DNA of 64,000 bases from Zea mays. Its lineage: Eukaryota; Streptophyta; Magnoliopsida; Poales; Poaceae. Under the pieces are notes generated by a model that saw only the letters and a program-made list of their open reading frames with translations, ran no database searches and was not told the origin of the DNA. Location of the stretch: contig NC_050097.1 in assembly GCF_902167145.1 (NCBI RefSeq), forward strand, positions 227,187,034 to 227,251,033, read 5' to 3'. Made by a program: the position numbers and the translations under genes. Shown in pieces: positions 21,406-34,069 of the stretch. Numbering within the stretch: the stretch's first letter is position 1; each line of letters begins with the position of its first letter.

Positions 21406-22400
21406 ATCTGCCCCTTTTTGGTGATTGATGCCAACACAAACCAAAGCAAATATAAAGTGTAGGAATGTAACTGGTTTGCAGTTTTGACAGATGTGCATGA
21501 TTTAGTTTGAATTTAAACCAACTGAAAATATTTCTAAGTATATATGATTGTTTTCTTCTAGTTTAACATTTTGGACCACATTTGCACCACTTAGATTGTC
21601 TTTGCAAATCTTTTTGAAAAGTCTTTTCAAATTCTTTTGTAAATAGCCAATGGTATAAGAATATGATTTCAAAAAGCATTTTCAAGATTTTGAAAATTCT
21701 CCCCATGTTTCAAATGTTTTTCCTTTGGCTAAATAAAAGCTCCCCCTAAAGAAGTTCTCCCCTTAGCTGTCAAGAGGGTTTTTGCAATTGAAATAATTTC
21801 TTCCCCTTTGTGAAATAGTTTTTGAAAATTTGAAAATGGGTGGTGGTGCGGTCCTTTTGCTTTGGACCTATTAATTTCTCCCCCTTTGGCATTAATCGCC
21901 AAAAACGAAGAAACTTGAGAGACCTTTTAAATATCCCCTTTTGGGCCTATTTTCTCCCCCTTTTGGTAAAAGGATATGAGTGAAAGTTTATGGGGATAAG
22001 TGATACCGACAGAGTTATAAGTGATACCTTTTAAAAGGATATGAGTGAAAGTTTAAAAGGATATAAGTGATACCTTTTAAATCTCCCCTTTTGGGCCTAT
22101 TTTCTCCCCCTTTGGCAAAGGATAAGTGATACCGACAGAGTTGTAGTGGAAGCCTTGCCTTTGCCGAATACTCCATTCCCCTTTCGATCTAAGACTAATC
22201 ATAGAAATACTCATGGAAGCACATTAGTCTTAGCTTTGGCACAATAAGAATAAGAAATATGCATTTGTACCAAAGGAAAGAGACATGATCATAGGTATAT
22301 AAATTAGCAATATATGCAATGTTTCAATCAAAGTTCCGAGAATCGAGAATATTTAGCTCATTCTTAAGTTTGCTAAAAGTTTTTTCATCTAGGGGCTTGG
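21406..22400 (-). mobile_element. Sirevirus C: 3' non-coding region with multiplied polypurine tracts
   Basis: Read on minus, several copies of an AAAGGGGGAGAAA-type tract precede the LTR: near 21406-21420, 21735, 21880, 21950-21965 and 22100. Repeated polypurine tracts between pol and the 3' LTR are a described Sirevirus hallmark. A local duplication of the word GATATGAGTGAAAGTTTA with TAAGTGATACC occurs at 21975-22140. Confidence 0.8.
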
Positions 22401-22412
22401 TAAATATATCGA

Positions 22413-24966
22413 CTAATTGGTTGTGGGTGCTAACATATGCAATTTTGATATCCCCTTTTGTTGGTGATCTCTCAAAAAGTGATATCGGATGTCTATGTGC
22501 TTAGTGCGGCTGTGTTCAACGGGATTATCTGCCATGCGGATTGCACTCTCATTATCACATAGGAGAGGGACTTTTCTCAATTTGTAGCCATAGTCCCTAA
22601 AAGTTTGCCTCATCCAGAGTAATTGTACACAATAGTGTCCTGCAGCAATATACTCGGCTTCGGCGGTGGATAGAGCTACTGAGTTTTGTTTCTTTGAAGC
22701 CTAAGACACTAGGGATCTCCCCAGAAACTGACAAGTCCTTGATGTGCTCTTTCTGTCAATTTTACATCCGACATAATCGGCATCAGAATACCCAATTAAA
22801 TCAAAGGTAGATCCCTTGGGGTTCCAAAGCCCAAATTTAGGAGTGTAAACTAAATATCTCATGAATCTTTCCACGGCCCTAAGGTGAACTTCCTTAGGAT
22901 TTGCCTAGAACCTTGCACACATGCATACGAAAAGCATAATATCTGGTCGTGAAGCACATAAATAGAGTAAAGATCCTATCATCGAATGGTATACCTTTTG
23001 ATCTATAGATTTACCTCCCGTGTCGAGGTCGAGATGCCCATTTGTTCCCATGGGTGTCTTGATGGGTTTGGCATTTTTCATTCCAAACTTCTTGAGTATG
23101 TCTTGAATGTACTTAGTTTGGCTGATGAAGGTGCCCTCTTGGAGTTGCTTGATTTGGAATCCAAGGAAATACTTCAGCTCCCCCATCATTGACATTTCGA
23201 ATTTTTGTATCATAATCCTACTAAACTCTTCATAGGATGACTTGTTAGTAGACCCAAATATAATATCATCAATACAAATTTTGCATATAAACAAGTCTTT
23301 AGCAATTGTTTTAGTGAAGAGAGTAGGATCAGCTTTACCAAATTTGAAGCCATTAGTGATAAGAAAGTCTCACAGACATTCATACCATGCTCTTGGGCTT
23401 GCTTGAGCCCATAAAGCGCCTTTGAGAGCTTATAAACATGGTTAGGATACTCATTATCTTCAAAACTGGGAGGTTGCTCAACTTATACCTCTTCCTTGAT
23501 AGGGCCATTGAGGAAGACACTCTTCACATCCATTTGATATAACTTAAAGCCATGGTAAGTAGCATAGGCAAGTAATATACGAATTGACTCAAGCCTAGCT
23601 ACGGGTGCATAGGTTTCATCAAAATCCAAACCTTCGACTTGTGAATAACCTTTGGCAACAAGTCGGGCTTTGTTTCTAGTCACCACACCATGCTCATCTT
23701 GTTTGTTGCAGAATACCCACGTGGAACTAAATGCCATACCTCAATCCTCGTGAAGTTGTTGAGCTCCTCTTGCATTGCCACCACCCAATCTGGGTCTCTT
23801 AGTGCATCCTCTATCCTGTATGGCTCAATAGAAGACACAAAAGAGTAATGTTCACAAAAATGAGCAACTCGAGATCGAGTGGTTACCCCCTTGTGAATGT
23901 CACCAAGTATGGAGTTGATGGGGTGATCTCTTTGAATTGCTTGGTGGACTCTTGGGTGTGGTGGTCTTTGATCTTGAATCTCTTAATCATCTTCCTTGTC
24001 ATGATCATCTTCATCTCCCCCTTGATCAATGTCCTCCTCTTGAGGTGGCTCATCGTCTTGATCTTGATCCTCGTCCTCTTGAGCCATTTCCTCATTTTTG
24101 AGTTGGTGGAGATGCTTGTATGGAAGATGATGATTGATCTTGTGCTTGTGGAGGCTCTTCGGATTCTTTTGTATACACATCCCTAATGGACATGTTCCTT
24201 AGTGCGATGCATGGAGCCTCTTCATCATTTAATTCATCAAGATCAAGTTGCTCTACTTGAGAGCCATTAGTCTCATCAAACATAATGTCACAAGAAACTT
24301 CAACTAATCCAGTGGACTTGTTGAAGACTCTATATGCCCTTGTGTTTGAGTCATAACCGAGTAAAAAAACCTTCTACTGCTTTAGGAGCAAATTTAGAAT
24401 TTCTACCTCTCTTAATAAGAATAAAGCATTTGCTCCCAAAAACTCTAAAATAAGAAACATTGGGCTTTTTACCAGTGAGGAGTTCATATGATGTTTTCTT
24501 GAGGATTCGGTGAAGGTAGAGTCGGTTGATGGAGTAGCAGGCGGTGTTAATCGCCTCCGCCCAAAACCGATCTAGTGTCTTACTCATCAAGCATGGTCCT
24601 TGCCATATTCAAGAGAGTTCTATTCTTTCTCTCCACTACACCATTTTGTTGAGGTGTGTAGGGAGAAGAGAACTCATGCTTGATGCCCTCCTCCTCAAGA
24701 AATCCTTCAATTTGAGAGTTCTTGAACTCCGTTCCATTATCGCTTCTAATCTTTTTGATTCTCAATCCGAACTCATTTTGAGCTCGTCTCAAGAACCTCT
24801 TTAGGGTCTCTTGGGTTTGAGATTTTTCCTGCAAAAAGAATACCCAAGTGAAGAGAGAATAATCATCCACAATCATAAGACAATACTTACTTCCGCCGAT
24901 ACTTATGTAAGCGATCAGGCCGAATAGATCCATGTAGAGTAGATCAAGCGGCCTGTCGGTCGTCAT
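22413..24966 (-). pseudogene. Sirevirus C: pol (integrase, reverse transcriptase, RNase H)
   Basis: Broken into minus-strand open segments. 24580-24966 is integrase core with SDNGTEF and QQNGVVERKNR, which contain the catalytic Asp and Glu. 24351-24590 continues the integrase C-terminal part, and 23883-24283 is an acidic linker. 23483-23737 is the RT start with [17 protein letters not shown] and [13 protein letters not shown]. 22905-23294 is the rest of RT, where the YVDD catalytic box reads CIDD (near 23250-23280), and the connection. 22413-22750 is RNase H ending near the family C-terminus. Several stops and frameshifts make it non-coding. Function in the family: reverse transcription and integration of the element. 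Confidence 0.9.
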
Positions 24967-25008
24967 GATATTCTTGTGTGGATGATGAGCTCCAACTTGC
25001 TTCCCTGC

Positions 25009-26450
25009 TTAACATGCGCTACAAATCTTGTCTTTCTCAAAATGAACATTTGTTAGTCCTAAAATATGTTCTTCCTTTAGAAGCTTGTGAAGATTCTTCA
25101 TCCCAACATGGGCAAGTCGGCGATGCCAGAGCCAGCCCATATTAGTATTAACAATTAAGCAAGTGTCTAGTTCAGCATTGTTATCATTAAAATCAACTAA
25201 GTATATATGACCATCTAACACTCCCTTAAAAGCTATTGAATCATCACTTCTTCTAAAGATAGTAACACCTAAGGGTGAAAACGGTCGATAACGATCGGAA
25301 AAAACCTCTCACCGTTTTCACCAGCATAATTTTTTGTTCGGTCGAAATCAGTAAACGGGAAAGTCGGAAACAGATAACGACCAGTAAATTCCGGTATATC
25401 GAAAACTGATAAATCTGAGCAAAATAGCTTAGAATTGATCGGGAAACGGTAATTGTAATCGGAAAAGCTCATAATAAACAAATCCTAACAACACAATTGT
25501 TCATTCACATCCACATACAAGTCTCATTCACAAATGTACATAAAACATAATCTTGTCCACATATAATTGGTCTTACACTCATACATGTGGCATATCGTTT
25601 GGATCACTTGATATATCTTCTATGACATCCGAAGAAGTATATAACACATCTAAAATCTCCATGTCTATAGGAAGGGATGGCACAGGCGTGGAAGTAGAAA
25701 TGCAAATACAAGACAGTTTTAGTACAAGAAAATGTGTCATGTGTGGGATGGTGTCGGCTGTGTCCCTGTCACCCTGTGTGAATATGTCATGCGTGGGCGT
25801 GTGGCCATGGGCCCATGGCCGTTGGGACGGGCGGATGGCAGATTGGCAGGTGGGAATGTGCATGCAAAGTGCTACTGCTAACACTATTTTGTGGCTATTT
25901 TGTGGGCTCTAACGGGTATAATTCTTGCCTACTTAGCTGTTTTGTGGGCCAGAAAAATACGGGAAAATACCGGATTTTCCCGAGAAATACGAAAACGGAC
26001 GGTAAATATGTCTCACCGTTTACTGTACCATTTCCGAAACAACATATCTTGTTTCCGTCCCGTTTTCTGTATATCCTGACAAATCTGAAAACGATCGAAA
26101 AAATCTGGTAAATGGTACCGGAAATTTACCGGATTTTACCGGTCATTTACATCCTTAGTAACACCAACATCAATAAAGAGACAATTGTAGCCCATTTTAC
26201 ATAATTGAGAAACTAAAATCAAGTTGTAATCAAAAGAATCTACAAGAAAAACATTGGAAATGGAATGGTCAGGAGATATAGCAATTTTACCCAAACCTTT
26301 GACCAAACCATGATTTCCATCCCCGAATGTAATTGCTCTTTGGGGATCATCATTTTTCTCATATGAGGAGAACATCCTTTTCTCCCCTGTCATGTGGTTT
26401 GTGCACCCGCTATCAATTATCCAACTTGACCCACCGGATGCATAAACCTA
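25009..26450 (-). pseudogene. Sirevirus C: protease/GAG-pre-integrase region, split by a hAT-like element
   Basis: The protease active-site word IIDSGCTNHM lies near 26400-26430 on minus, with the catalytic Asp present. It is followed by the MTGEKRMFSSYEK to VSQLCKMGYNCLF part (26160-26393). The reading is then cut by the insertion at 25270-26157 and resumes in 25009-25260 with the GAG-pre-integrase motif WLWHRRLAHVGMKNLHKL and the CxxC of the integrase zinc finger. The reading frame is therefore destroyed by the insertion alone. Confidence 0.9.
25270..26157. mobile_element. 888-bp non-autonomous hAT-like element
   Basis: Flanked by a perfect 8-bp duplication GTAACACC (25262-25269 and 26158-26165). 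The ends are TAAGGGTGAAAACGG and, reversed, TAAGGATGTAAATGACC. The sub-terminal parts are dense in CGGAAA, ACCGGT and CGGTAAA words on both strands, and the middle (25560-25900) is unrelated unique sequence. No transposase is encoded. The end type resembles the MITEs at 17089 and 37033. Confidence 0.93.
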
Positions 26451-26459
26451 CAAAACAAA

Positions 26460-28915
26460 TTTAGGCCTTGTTCTTAGGTACCCAAACGGTCTTGGGTCCT
26501 TTGACATTAGAAACAAGCACCTTGCTTACCCAAACACAAGTCTTGGGACTCTTGTGTTTGCCCCCAACATATTTGGCAACTACTTTGCCTGATTTGTTAG
26601 TTAGCACAAAAGATGCATCAAAGTCTTAAATGAAATATACTATGTTCATTTGATGCATTGACAATTTTCTTTTTAGACATTTTGATATGAGTTGAATGCC
26701 TAGAGCTAGAAGCCTCATTACTATACATATAAGCATGATGATAAACAATATGAGATTTTCTAGCATGAGTTTTTCTAATTTTATGCTGAGGATAGTTCTC
26801 AGGATATAAAATGTAACCCTATCTATCATGAACCATGGGAGTCTTACCCTTAACAAAATTAGAGAGTCTGTTCTTGGGGCATTAAGCTTGATGTTGCTTT
26901 GGCTCCCTTGTTGGAAACCAATGTCATCCTTAATGTCAGGGCGTCCCCCATTATAAAGCATGCTATGAGCAAATTTAAAATTTTCATTTTCTAACTCATG
27001 CTCGACAATTTTAGCATTCAACTTAGCTATGTGATCATTTTTTTCTTTAATCATGGCAAGGTGATCATTCATAGCATCAATATTAACATCTCTACATCTA
27101 GTGCAAATAGTGACATGCTCAACAGTAGATGTAGAAATATTGCAAGCATTCAATTCTTCTATCTTAGCATTTAAACTAGCATTTTCAGTTCTAAGACAGG
27201 AAATTAAATCATTGCAAACATCAAGCTCTTTAGATAAATTTTCACATTTTTCTACTCTAGAGCATAAGCATTTTTTAATTTGACAAACTTCTTATTTTCC
27301 TTAACGAGCAAGTCCTCTTGGCATTCCAAGAGATCATCCTTCTCGTTAATGGTTTCTATCAGTTCATTTATCTTTTCTTTTGATCCTTGGTAGGGTTAGT
27401 AAAAAGAGAAGTTAAATCATCATTATCATCACTAGAGCTACCCTCATCATCGAAAGTAGTGTATTTGGGGGTATCTCTAGAATGTACCTTCTTCTTCTTG
27501 TCGTCCTTAGCCATTAGGCATTTATGGCCGATGTTGGGGAAGAGAAGGTCCTTGTTGATGGCGATGTTGGTGGCATCCTCGTCGTCGGAGGAGTCGGTGG
27601 AGCTCTCGTCAGAGTCCCATTCTCGCCCCATGTGTGCCTCGCCACCCTTCTTCTTGTAGTATCTTTTCTTCTCCATCTTCTTCTTCCCTTTCTTGTCGTC
27701 GTCCCTATCACTGTCACTTGTATATGGACATTTTGCAATAAAGTGACCGGACTTACCACACCTGTAGCAAACCCTCTTGGAGCGGGGTTTATAGTCCTTC
27801 CCCTTCCTTTGCTTGAGGATTTGCCGGAAGCTCTTGATGATAAGAGTCATCTCCTCATTGTCGAGTTTGGAGGCGTCGATTAGGAGTCTACTTGGTGTAG
27901 ACTCCTCCTTCTTTTCTTCTGTTGCTTTGAATGCAACGGTTTGTACCTCAGGTGTGGAGGTGGCACCTTACTCCAAGTTGACAATGTGTTTGGAGTCTTT
28001 GATCATAAGTTCAAAGCTTACAAACTTGCCAATTATTTCCTCGAGGGACATATGTTTGTATCTAGGATCTCCACAAATTAATTGAACTTGAGTAGGATTA
28101 CGAAAAACGAGAGATCTTAGAATAAACTTGACCATTTCATGGTCATCCCACTTGGTGCCCCCAAGGTTGCGCACTTGGTTGACCATTGTCTTGAGCCAGT
28201 TATACATTGCTTGTGGCTCCTCTCCTTTGTTGAGGACGAATCAACCGAGCTCTCCCTCGATCGTATCGCGCTTGGTGACTTTGGTCACATCGTCCCCTTC
28301 ATGCGCCATTTTGAGAACATCCCAAATTTCTTTAGCGTTTTTCAACCCTTGCACCTTATTATACTCCTCTCGACATAAGGAGGCGAGGAGTATAGAAGTT
28401 GCTTGGGAATTGAAATGCCTTATTTGGGTGGACTCATCGGAGCCATAATCCTCGTCGCCCACTTGTGGTGCATGTGCTCCAAACTCAACAATATCCCATA
28501 TGCTTTCGTGGAGTGAGGTTACATGGTGCCTCATTTTATCACTCCACATGCAATAATTTTCACCATCAAAATATGGTGGTTTGCCTAGGGGTACGGAAAG
28601 TAAAGGGGCGCGTTTTGTAACGCGAGGATAGCTTAAAGGCATCTTACTATACTTCTTGCGCTCTTGGCGCTTCGAAGTGGTAGACTCGGCGCCGGATGTG
28701 GTAGGTGATGAAGAGTCGGTCTCGTAGTAGACCACCTTCTTCATTTTCTTTTTCTTCTTGTCACCCTTCCTATGTGACTTGATGGAGGAAGCGGATTCCT
28801 CCTTGTGCTTGTCTCTGGCCTCCTTTGATGGAGTCCGTTCATCGTTCTTCCTTCCCAAGCCTTTGGGCTTATCGCCGGTGACCATCTCCCTCTTGGCGTG
28901 TTCTCCCGACAACAC
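26460..28915 (-). pseudogene. Sirevirus C: gag
   Basis: The gag precursor starts at 28915 (minus) with a Lys/Glu-rich, Ser-rich N-terminus. The first segment (28241-28915) includes the block MWSDKMRHHVTSLHESIWDIVEFG, and 27968-28207 has MYNWLKTMVNQVRNLGG. The zinc knuckle CYRCGKSGHFIAKC lies at about 27728-27769. An acidic/Ser-rich stretch and a long coiled-coil tail follow (26626-27360). Stops and frameshifts divide it. The copy is about as long as the open 877-codon gag of element D. Confidence 0.9.
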
Positions 28916-28946
28916 TTCGAGTTGTTAGACTCTAATGAAGCACCGG

Positions 28947-28958
28947 GCTCTGATACCA
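28947..28958 (-). other. Primer-binding site of Sirevirus C
   Basis: TGGTATCAGAGC on minus, two bases from the LTR end; complementary to initiator Met-tRNA. Confidence 0.92.
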
Positions 28959-28960
28959 AT

Positions 28961-30239
28961 TGAAAGTCGCCTAGAGGGGTGTGAATAGGCGAAACCTGAA
29001 AATTATAACCTTTGAACACACACTGTGCCCGGGGTTAGTGTTAGAAATAATTCGGAGAGAGGAAGATAGTTCTCCTTGCTATGAGTTGCTCAATCAATGC
29101 GGATAACCTCAGGAGCAAACTCAAATCAATATGAGCAAGGGAACTTTTAGAGAGAGGAAAGGGGGAACAAATCGAGTGGAGATCAACACAAATGAACATG
29201 GTGATTTGTTTATCGAGGTTCGGTTCCAAAGAACCTAGTCCCTGTTGAGGAGGCCACAAAGGACGAGTCTATTCCAACCCTTTCCCTCTCTCAATCGGTC
29301 AAGCAGACTGGTCGGGTGCTTCTCCTTAATCACTTGGGTCACTCAGACCCAGCAAGGATCACCACACATTTAGGTGTCTCTTGCTAGCTTTACAAAGCAC
29401 TTAGAAGAATTAGAGTGAGAAGGAAAAAGCAATTCAAGCAACAAGAGCAACAAAAGAAACACTAAACACCCTCTCTCAAGTCATTAAGCAATTGAGTTGA
29501 TTTTGAGGCTTGGAGAGGATTTGATCTTTTGATTGTGTCTTGGAGTGTATGCTTTTGCTCTTGTATTGAATGTTGAGGTCTAAAAACTTCGATGGCTTTG
29601 AATGGTGGTGGTTAGGGGGTATTTATAGTCCTAACCACCATTCCAGTCGTTGTTGTCGATGGGCACACCGAACAGTCCGGTGGTGCACCAGACATGACAT
29701 TGTTCATTGTCCGGTGCGTGCCATGTCAGCAGACCGTTGGGGTTTGGAGCGGTTGAATATTGAAGTACTTTGTCCTCTTGCGGCATCGGACAGTCCGGTG
29801 GCACACCGAACAGTTCGGTGCTTTCTGACTTCGCAACGCTAACTTCTAACTTCTGCACTGTGCACTTTTACTGTTCACCGAAGTCGATTGTTGGGCGCAG
29901 TTGACCGTTGCTCCGTTGGCTCACCGGACATGTCCGGTGCACACCGGACAGTCCGATGAATTATAGCAGAGGGACTCCCAGAAAAACCCAAGAGCGGCCA
30001 GTTCGTGGGTGCCTTGGCCTGGGCACCGGACAGTGTTCGGTGCGCCACTGGCAGCACCAATGCTTGCCTTTGCTCGAATCTTTGTAGAGTCCAACAACTC
30101 AATTTCTTTGTTGGTTTATGTTGAACTTTATGCACCTGAGATAATGACAACTAGGCAAACTAGTTAGTCCATGTGGTTTGTGATGGGCATCAAACACCAA
30201 AATTGATTATAGGAAATGATTATGCCCATTTCCCTTTCA
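28961..30239 (-). mobile_element. Sirevirus C: 5' LTR
   Basis: A complete minus-strand LTR of 1279 bp, from TGAAAGGGAAATGGGC at 30239 to ...GGCGACTTTCA at 28961. A TATA box (TATAAATA on minus) lies at 29620-29627. Imperfect palindromes of the CACCGGACAGTCCGGTG type cluster upstream of it between about 29655 and 30030, in the U3 promoter region. Confidence 0.94.
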
Positions 30240-32485
30240 CTGCCAACACGCAACCTTCGGTAAAAAAACTCAGACATCGCAGTTGTCGTGCAACAGTCGC
30301 CGCCATGGCACCGCCCGTAGATGTGTCGATGACGACTCCACCCCGATCAACAACAACGCAGAATCACGGCCATGGGTCCAGCGAAGCCTCCACCGCAGAC
30401 TTCATCTGCTTCGTCTCCACCATTGGCTTCGCTGGCACCACAACCATCTGACCAGACCCCGACCCTATGACCAAAAACCACAAGTCAATACAAGAGTACA
30501 TGCACTGCCACAAAAGTAAAACATACACAATAATAAATACACACTCATCGCCAGCCGCCATGCCGGTGTGAGCATCGAACATGCTCACACCCTCGATCAA
30601 GTAATCATCAATAGAAAGTTCCTAGCTCTCCTCGCTGGTCCCACACATCTCAACACCCCTCGCTGCTTCAACCTCACTAGCCTTCGCATGTGAGGGCACC
30701 TTCCTAGCAACTATCGCCGGCGCCGCAGGTGAAGGCATTGTAGCAGCATCATGCCAGGGCGCATCACCTTTGCCTCACATTGCGGATCCATAAGCCACTG
30801 TGGCGCCTTTCGCTTCTTCCGCGTGGACTCCTGGCGGTCCTTATCCATCACAGCTGTCACAACAGCGCTAATGTTTCGCCCGTAAGGAAATTTTTTAAAA
30901 TCTCGAGCCAAACAAGACGTTAAATAATCCTCGCCAGAAGCCACGAGAATAGAATATTTTTATGCCACTCACCACCGATTACACTCAGCATTCACGAAGA
31001 CGTTTTTTGGAGGTCGGGCAAAGTCATGACCTCCCCCAGCTCGACAAACGTCTCCGCTAACTCCGCAACAAATTTGTCCGAGGCCCCCGCAACCCAAGAT
31101 ACTTTCGTCACGCCCTTCGCCATAACATCAACTTTCCTCTTTTTCCTCACTGCTGTAACCACAACATTCCCTTTAGAGCAGCCTTAGTCCACCCGTGTCA
31201 CCACTTTCTTTTTCCTACGATCATACCCACCATCAGTAGAATCCTCCTCAGGATACAGACCATATTGGAGACCATTCAGTTCAAAGACACGGTTCAACCT
31301 GACGTTCGAACCGCGTATATACCAACTCCTTGGCATCTCCGCTTTCATCGAATATTTCCCCATAATCCTCACAACCTCCGCTTCCACCTCCCGGACGAAA
31401 GATGCAGCATCTCGACCCCGCAGTTCAATGTTGAAGGAAGGACTCAACACCTACTGACCCTTCAAGAAAGGTATCGGGCGCAACTTCACCTTGCCCACAT
31501 CCCAACCATGCACAAGTGGCCACACTCCGCAAGCAATAAATCCCTCCACTAAGTCACGACCAGTGCTCATCTTGGAAGCGCAGCGAAGGGCATCTTCGTT
31601 CACATCTCCTTTCTTCAGTTTAAACCACGGAAAGACAATGTAGCAGTGCGAGCATAGTATGGACGGAGGTAGCCCTGATACGCCTTCAGCATCTTTCAAT
31701 GTCACATAAAACCAGAAATCCCACCAATTCCTCCATTTGTTCTTCGCGCACGGAACAAGTTCCACAACTTCACCCGAAGTCTTCTCAGTCCTTAGGGTGA
31801 ATGTGCATGAGCCAAAATAATCTTTCCACCAGCAACCTTCTTCTACCAATGGAGGCAAATCAATGCATAGGCAAGCGAAGGCCAGCAGTGAAGAACGCCT
31901 CAAAAACATCAGCTCTCCCTCTAGGTCTGGGACCTCCTCGGCTCGCGGAGCACGCCCCACACCATCCCCAAAATACCCCAAGCACCGCATCTCATGCACA
32001 CGTCCTGAGTAAATCCTTGACGTCCCAAACTCCACCGTGTGCCCCGGCAACAGCTCCATTACCGCCGTTGAATCACTAACCATCTTCTCCGATGACGATG
32101 CACTCGATGGCGCTGTCGCAAAAGACGACGACGAGGAAGAAGACGACATTACGCGCCGTCTACGGTGGTGGGCAGGCGGTTTCATGTGGGCCAGTTCATC
32201 GATGGCGAGAAGTGAAATACGTGCAACATTTTTTCAGATGAAGAAGCCAAGGGTTCTTTGCGCCAGCATGTAAAAGTTTTCCCACCGCGTCCAGAACCAG
32301 TCTTTATAGGCTCGAGAAAGTGCCTCGGGAAACCAACGGTCCTACAGTAAAATGTCACTTCCCAACGGTCATATTTCAACCCCCCTCGAGGACCACTTCA
32401 ACCTGATGAGGGCAGCGTTCAACCATCTCCCAGAAAAGACTTTGGGACCAGCTCACCAAGTTGAATCGGCCCCTCGGGGGGCTAG
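30240..32485 (+). mobile_element. Gypsy element H: 3' portion upstream of its LTR
   Basis: Sequence between copia C and the LTR at 32486. It carries an antisense ORF (about 31184-32185), and ends with a G-rich tract CCTCGGGGGGCTAG just before the LTR. The LTR polarity is plus. 30240-31180 has only short broken frames rich in Pro/Ala/Thr and no recognised domain; it may be the C-terminal part of the antisense protein or non-coding. Confidence 0.6.
31184..32185 (-). pseudogene. Antisense additional ORF of gypsy element H (homologue of the one in G)
   Basis: Two minus-strand segments, 31451-32185 and 31184-31450, are in the same frame and separated by one stop (TAG near 31451). The N-terminus is Ser-rich. 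A block VPDLEGELMFLRRSSLLAFACL corresponds to the gypsy-type transposon block of G. WRNWWDFWFYVTLKD, GRDLVEGFIACGVWPLVHGW and LNRVFELNGLQYGLYPEE match G's WFYVKND, GTRDLVQEHIAYKVWPLANEW and LNRVFDVIGFVYPDY in the same order. The protein's job is unknown; it is encoded against the polarity of the adjoining 3' LTR. Confidence 0.75.
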
Positions 32486-32981
32486 TGTTGGAGGTCTTCG
32501 ACCGGAGCTGCCAAAGGCATCGGAGCAAAGGGTCGCACTGTTTAAAAGGGGGCTCGTTGCAGCCTCGCGAAGGTGCCCCCATCGGCTCGGACAGTTCTGC
32601 ACGATGACAGTCCTGGTTAGGTTGAAGGCTCGACTTTGTAGAGCGAAGGGCGCCGCGTACGGGCGAAGGCCACACCACTTAATAGTGGGGCACAAGCTAC
32701 GCTCCGTCGTCATTTGGGCCTATTTGTATGCCCTCCTCGGGGTAGGTTATGTAGTATGTCTGATCAGACTATATTTCTCATCACTGTAATGACCCTATAA
32801 TGGGGAATATTCTGGGGCCCATTCACCTACCCGGTTACCTATAAATACCCCTGCATTATACATGGACAGGACATGCTTAACAAGACGCTACAGTTCTCTG
32901 CTTACTGTTTTGTTGTGCACCTGAGTTCCCTCCTTCTCGAGTGTTTGGTCCCACCTGACCACGTGTCACTCGGTGCCAACA
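32486..32981 (+). mobile_element. Gypsy element H: 3' LTR
   Basis: A 496-bp LTR from TGTTGGAGGTCTTCG to CGGTGCCAACA with TG...CA ends. The TATA box CTATAAATACCCC lies at 32839-32851 on plus and is in the same context as the TATA boxes of the copia LTRs here, which fixes the LTR polarity as plus. R/U5 would be the last 110 bases. Confidence 0.78.
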
Positions 32982-33408
32982 CTGTGTGTGCTTCGTCCTG
33001 AGCCCTTGGCGTTCAGTCGGCGATGAAGTCTGCCAACGCCTGTGATTGAATTGATGATCGATGCACGAAGTCAATGATGAATTCATTGAGTTCTACAACC
33101 CATTTTCAATTCTTCCCATTGCCTCTCAATTCCTTATGATATCTTTCAGTGATTGAGACGAAGGTACATGTATGTTATATGACTGAAAGTTATGTTGAAG
33201 CTTTGTGGAAGCCATGAGTGCTGCACTCTTCGCTGAGCTTCTTTTTTCTTTTTTTGTTGGTTGGTTCGAAGCATGATCCTCCTGTGATTAGAAGAATAAG
33301 CTTCTTCGAGCTCATTGATGAAGCGATGAAGCTTGTCATGCTCTTCATCAACGTGGTGATGAAGCTTCTTATGGATTTCGTAAGTTCACCGGAGGTGGGC
33401 GCCAAAGT
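32982..33408 (-). mobile_element. Gypsy element I: primer site, leader and RNase H remnant
   Basis: On minus, TGGCGCCCACCTCCGG (33390-33405) follows the LTR as primer site. A leader-like stretch rich in GAAG/CTTC follows. At about 33000-33085 a short reading QALADFIADxTP resembles the end of RNase H in gypsy pol. Most of gag-pol is therefore missing between leader and this remnant. Confidence 0.55.
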
Positions 33409-34069
33409 TGGGCACTTGATTTCAATCCCCTTAAGGTATTAAAAAATCAAGGCAACATAGTTAGATTAGGCTTTATATTCACCCTTTTTGTTTTGTCAAC
33501 TTCGGGAAGAAGCTTTGACAAAAAGGGTGAAGATGAAGAGACAATAAACATACGAAGTATTCTTAACAAAAATGAAGGCTGAAATAAATATAGACTGAAG
33601 GTTCAGTTGTTAATCAAAAGTTTATACAAGTACCTTATGCTTCATGAGATTACAATAAGGAAGAAATAGGAGAAAGGAATACAACTTCGTAATTAAAAAG
33701 GAGAACCAGATTCTAATCAGGAAAAATGAGAATCCCTCTCCTCCTCCTCTTTGGCGTGGCACTGTTCATCTATTTATAGGCGTGAAGTACAACTTTAGTG
33801 AATTTACAACGGTACCCTAGAGCCTATACATTTAAAGCCTATACATTTAAACTATGGTTCATGTTGAAGGCAATGTTGTCCTTTCTTTCATCATCGAGAA
33901 CTTTCGAGCCTTGAAAGCTTCTTCTCTGTAGCACGTGTGTGCTAGTAGGTTTAGCCGAAGCTCACCTTCGGTATTACCTCATTGGCATCAAACCCACAAC
34001 ACATAGAATAAGGTCTAAGACAGTTATTGCGTTATTTTGAGGATCTTCGATAGAAGAAGGCCTCCAACA
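33409..34069 (-). mobile_element. Gypsy element I: 5' LTR
   Basis: A minus-strand LTR of about 661 bp beginning TGTTGGAGGCCTTCTTC at 34069. The TATA box CCTATAAATAG on minus is at about 33770-33782. It starts like the LTRs of G and H (TGTTGGxGGCC) but differs internally. A GAAGAAGCTTTG-type word repeats around 33490-33530. Confidence 0.7.

Noticed and set aside
32486..32981. H LTR as the 5' LTR of a minus-strand element with the ORF as its gag
   Set aside because: The TATA box and the G-tract before TG indicate plus polarity; the ORF is therefore antisense. The alternative remains possible if the TATA box is fortuitous.
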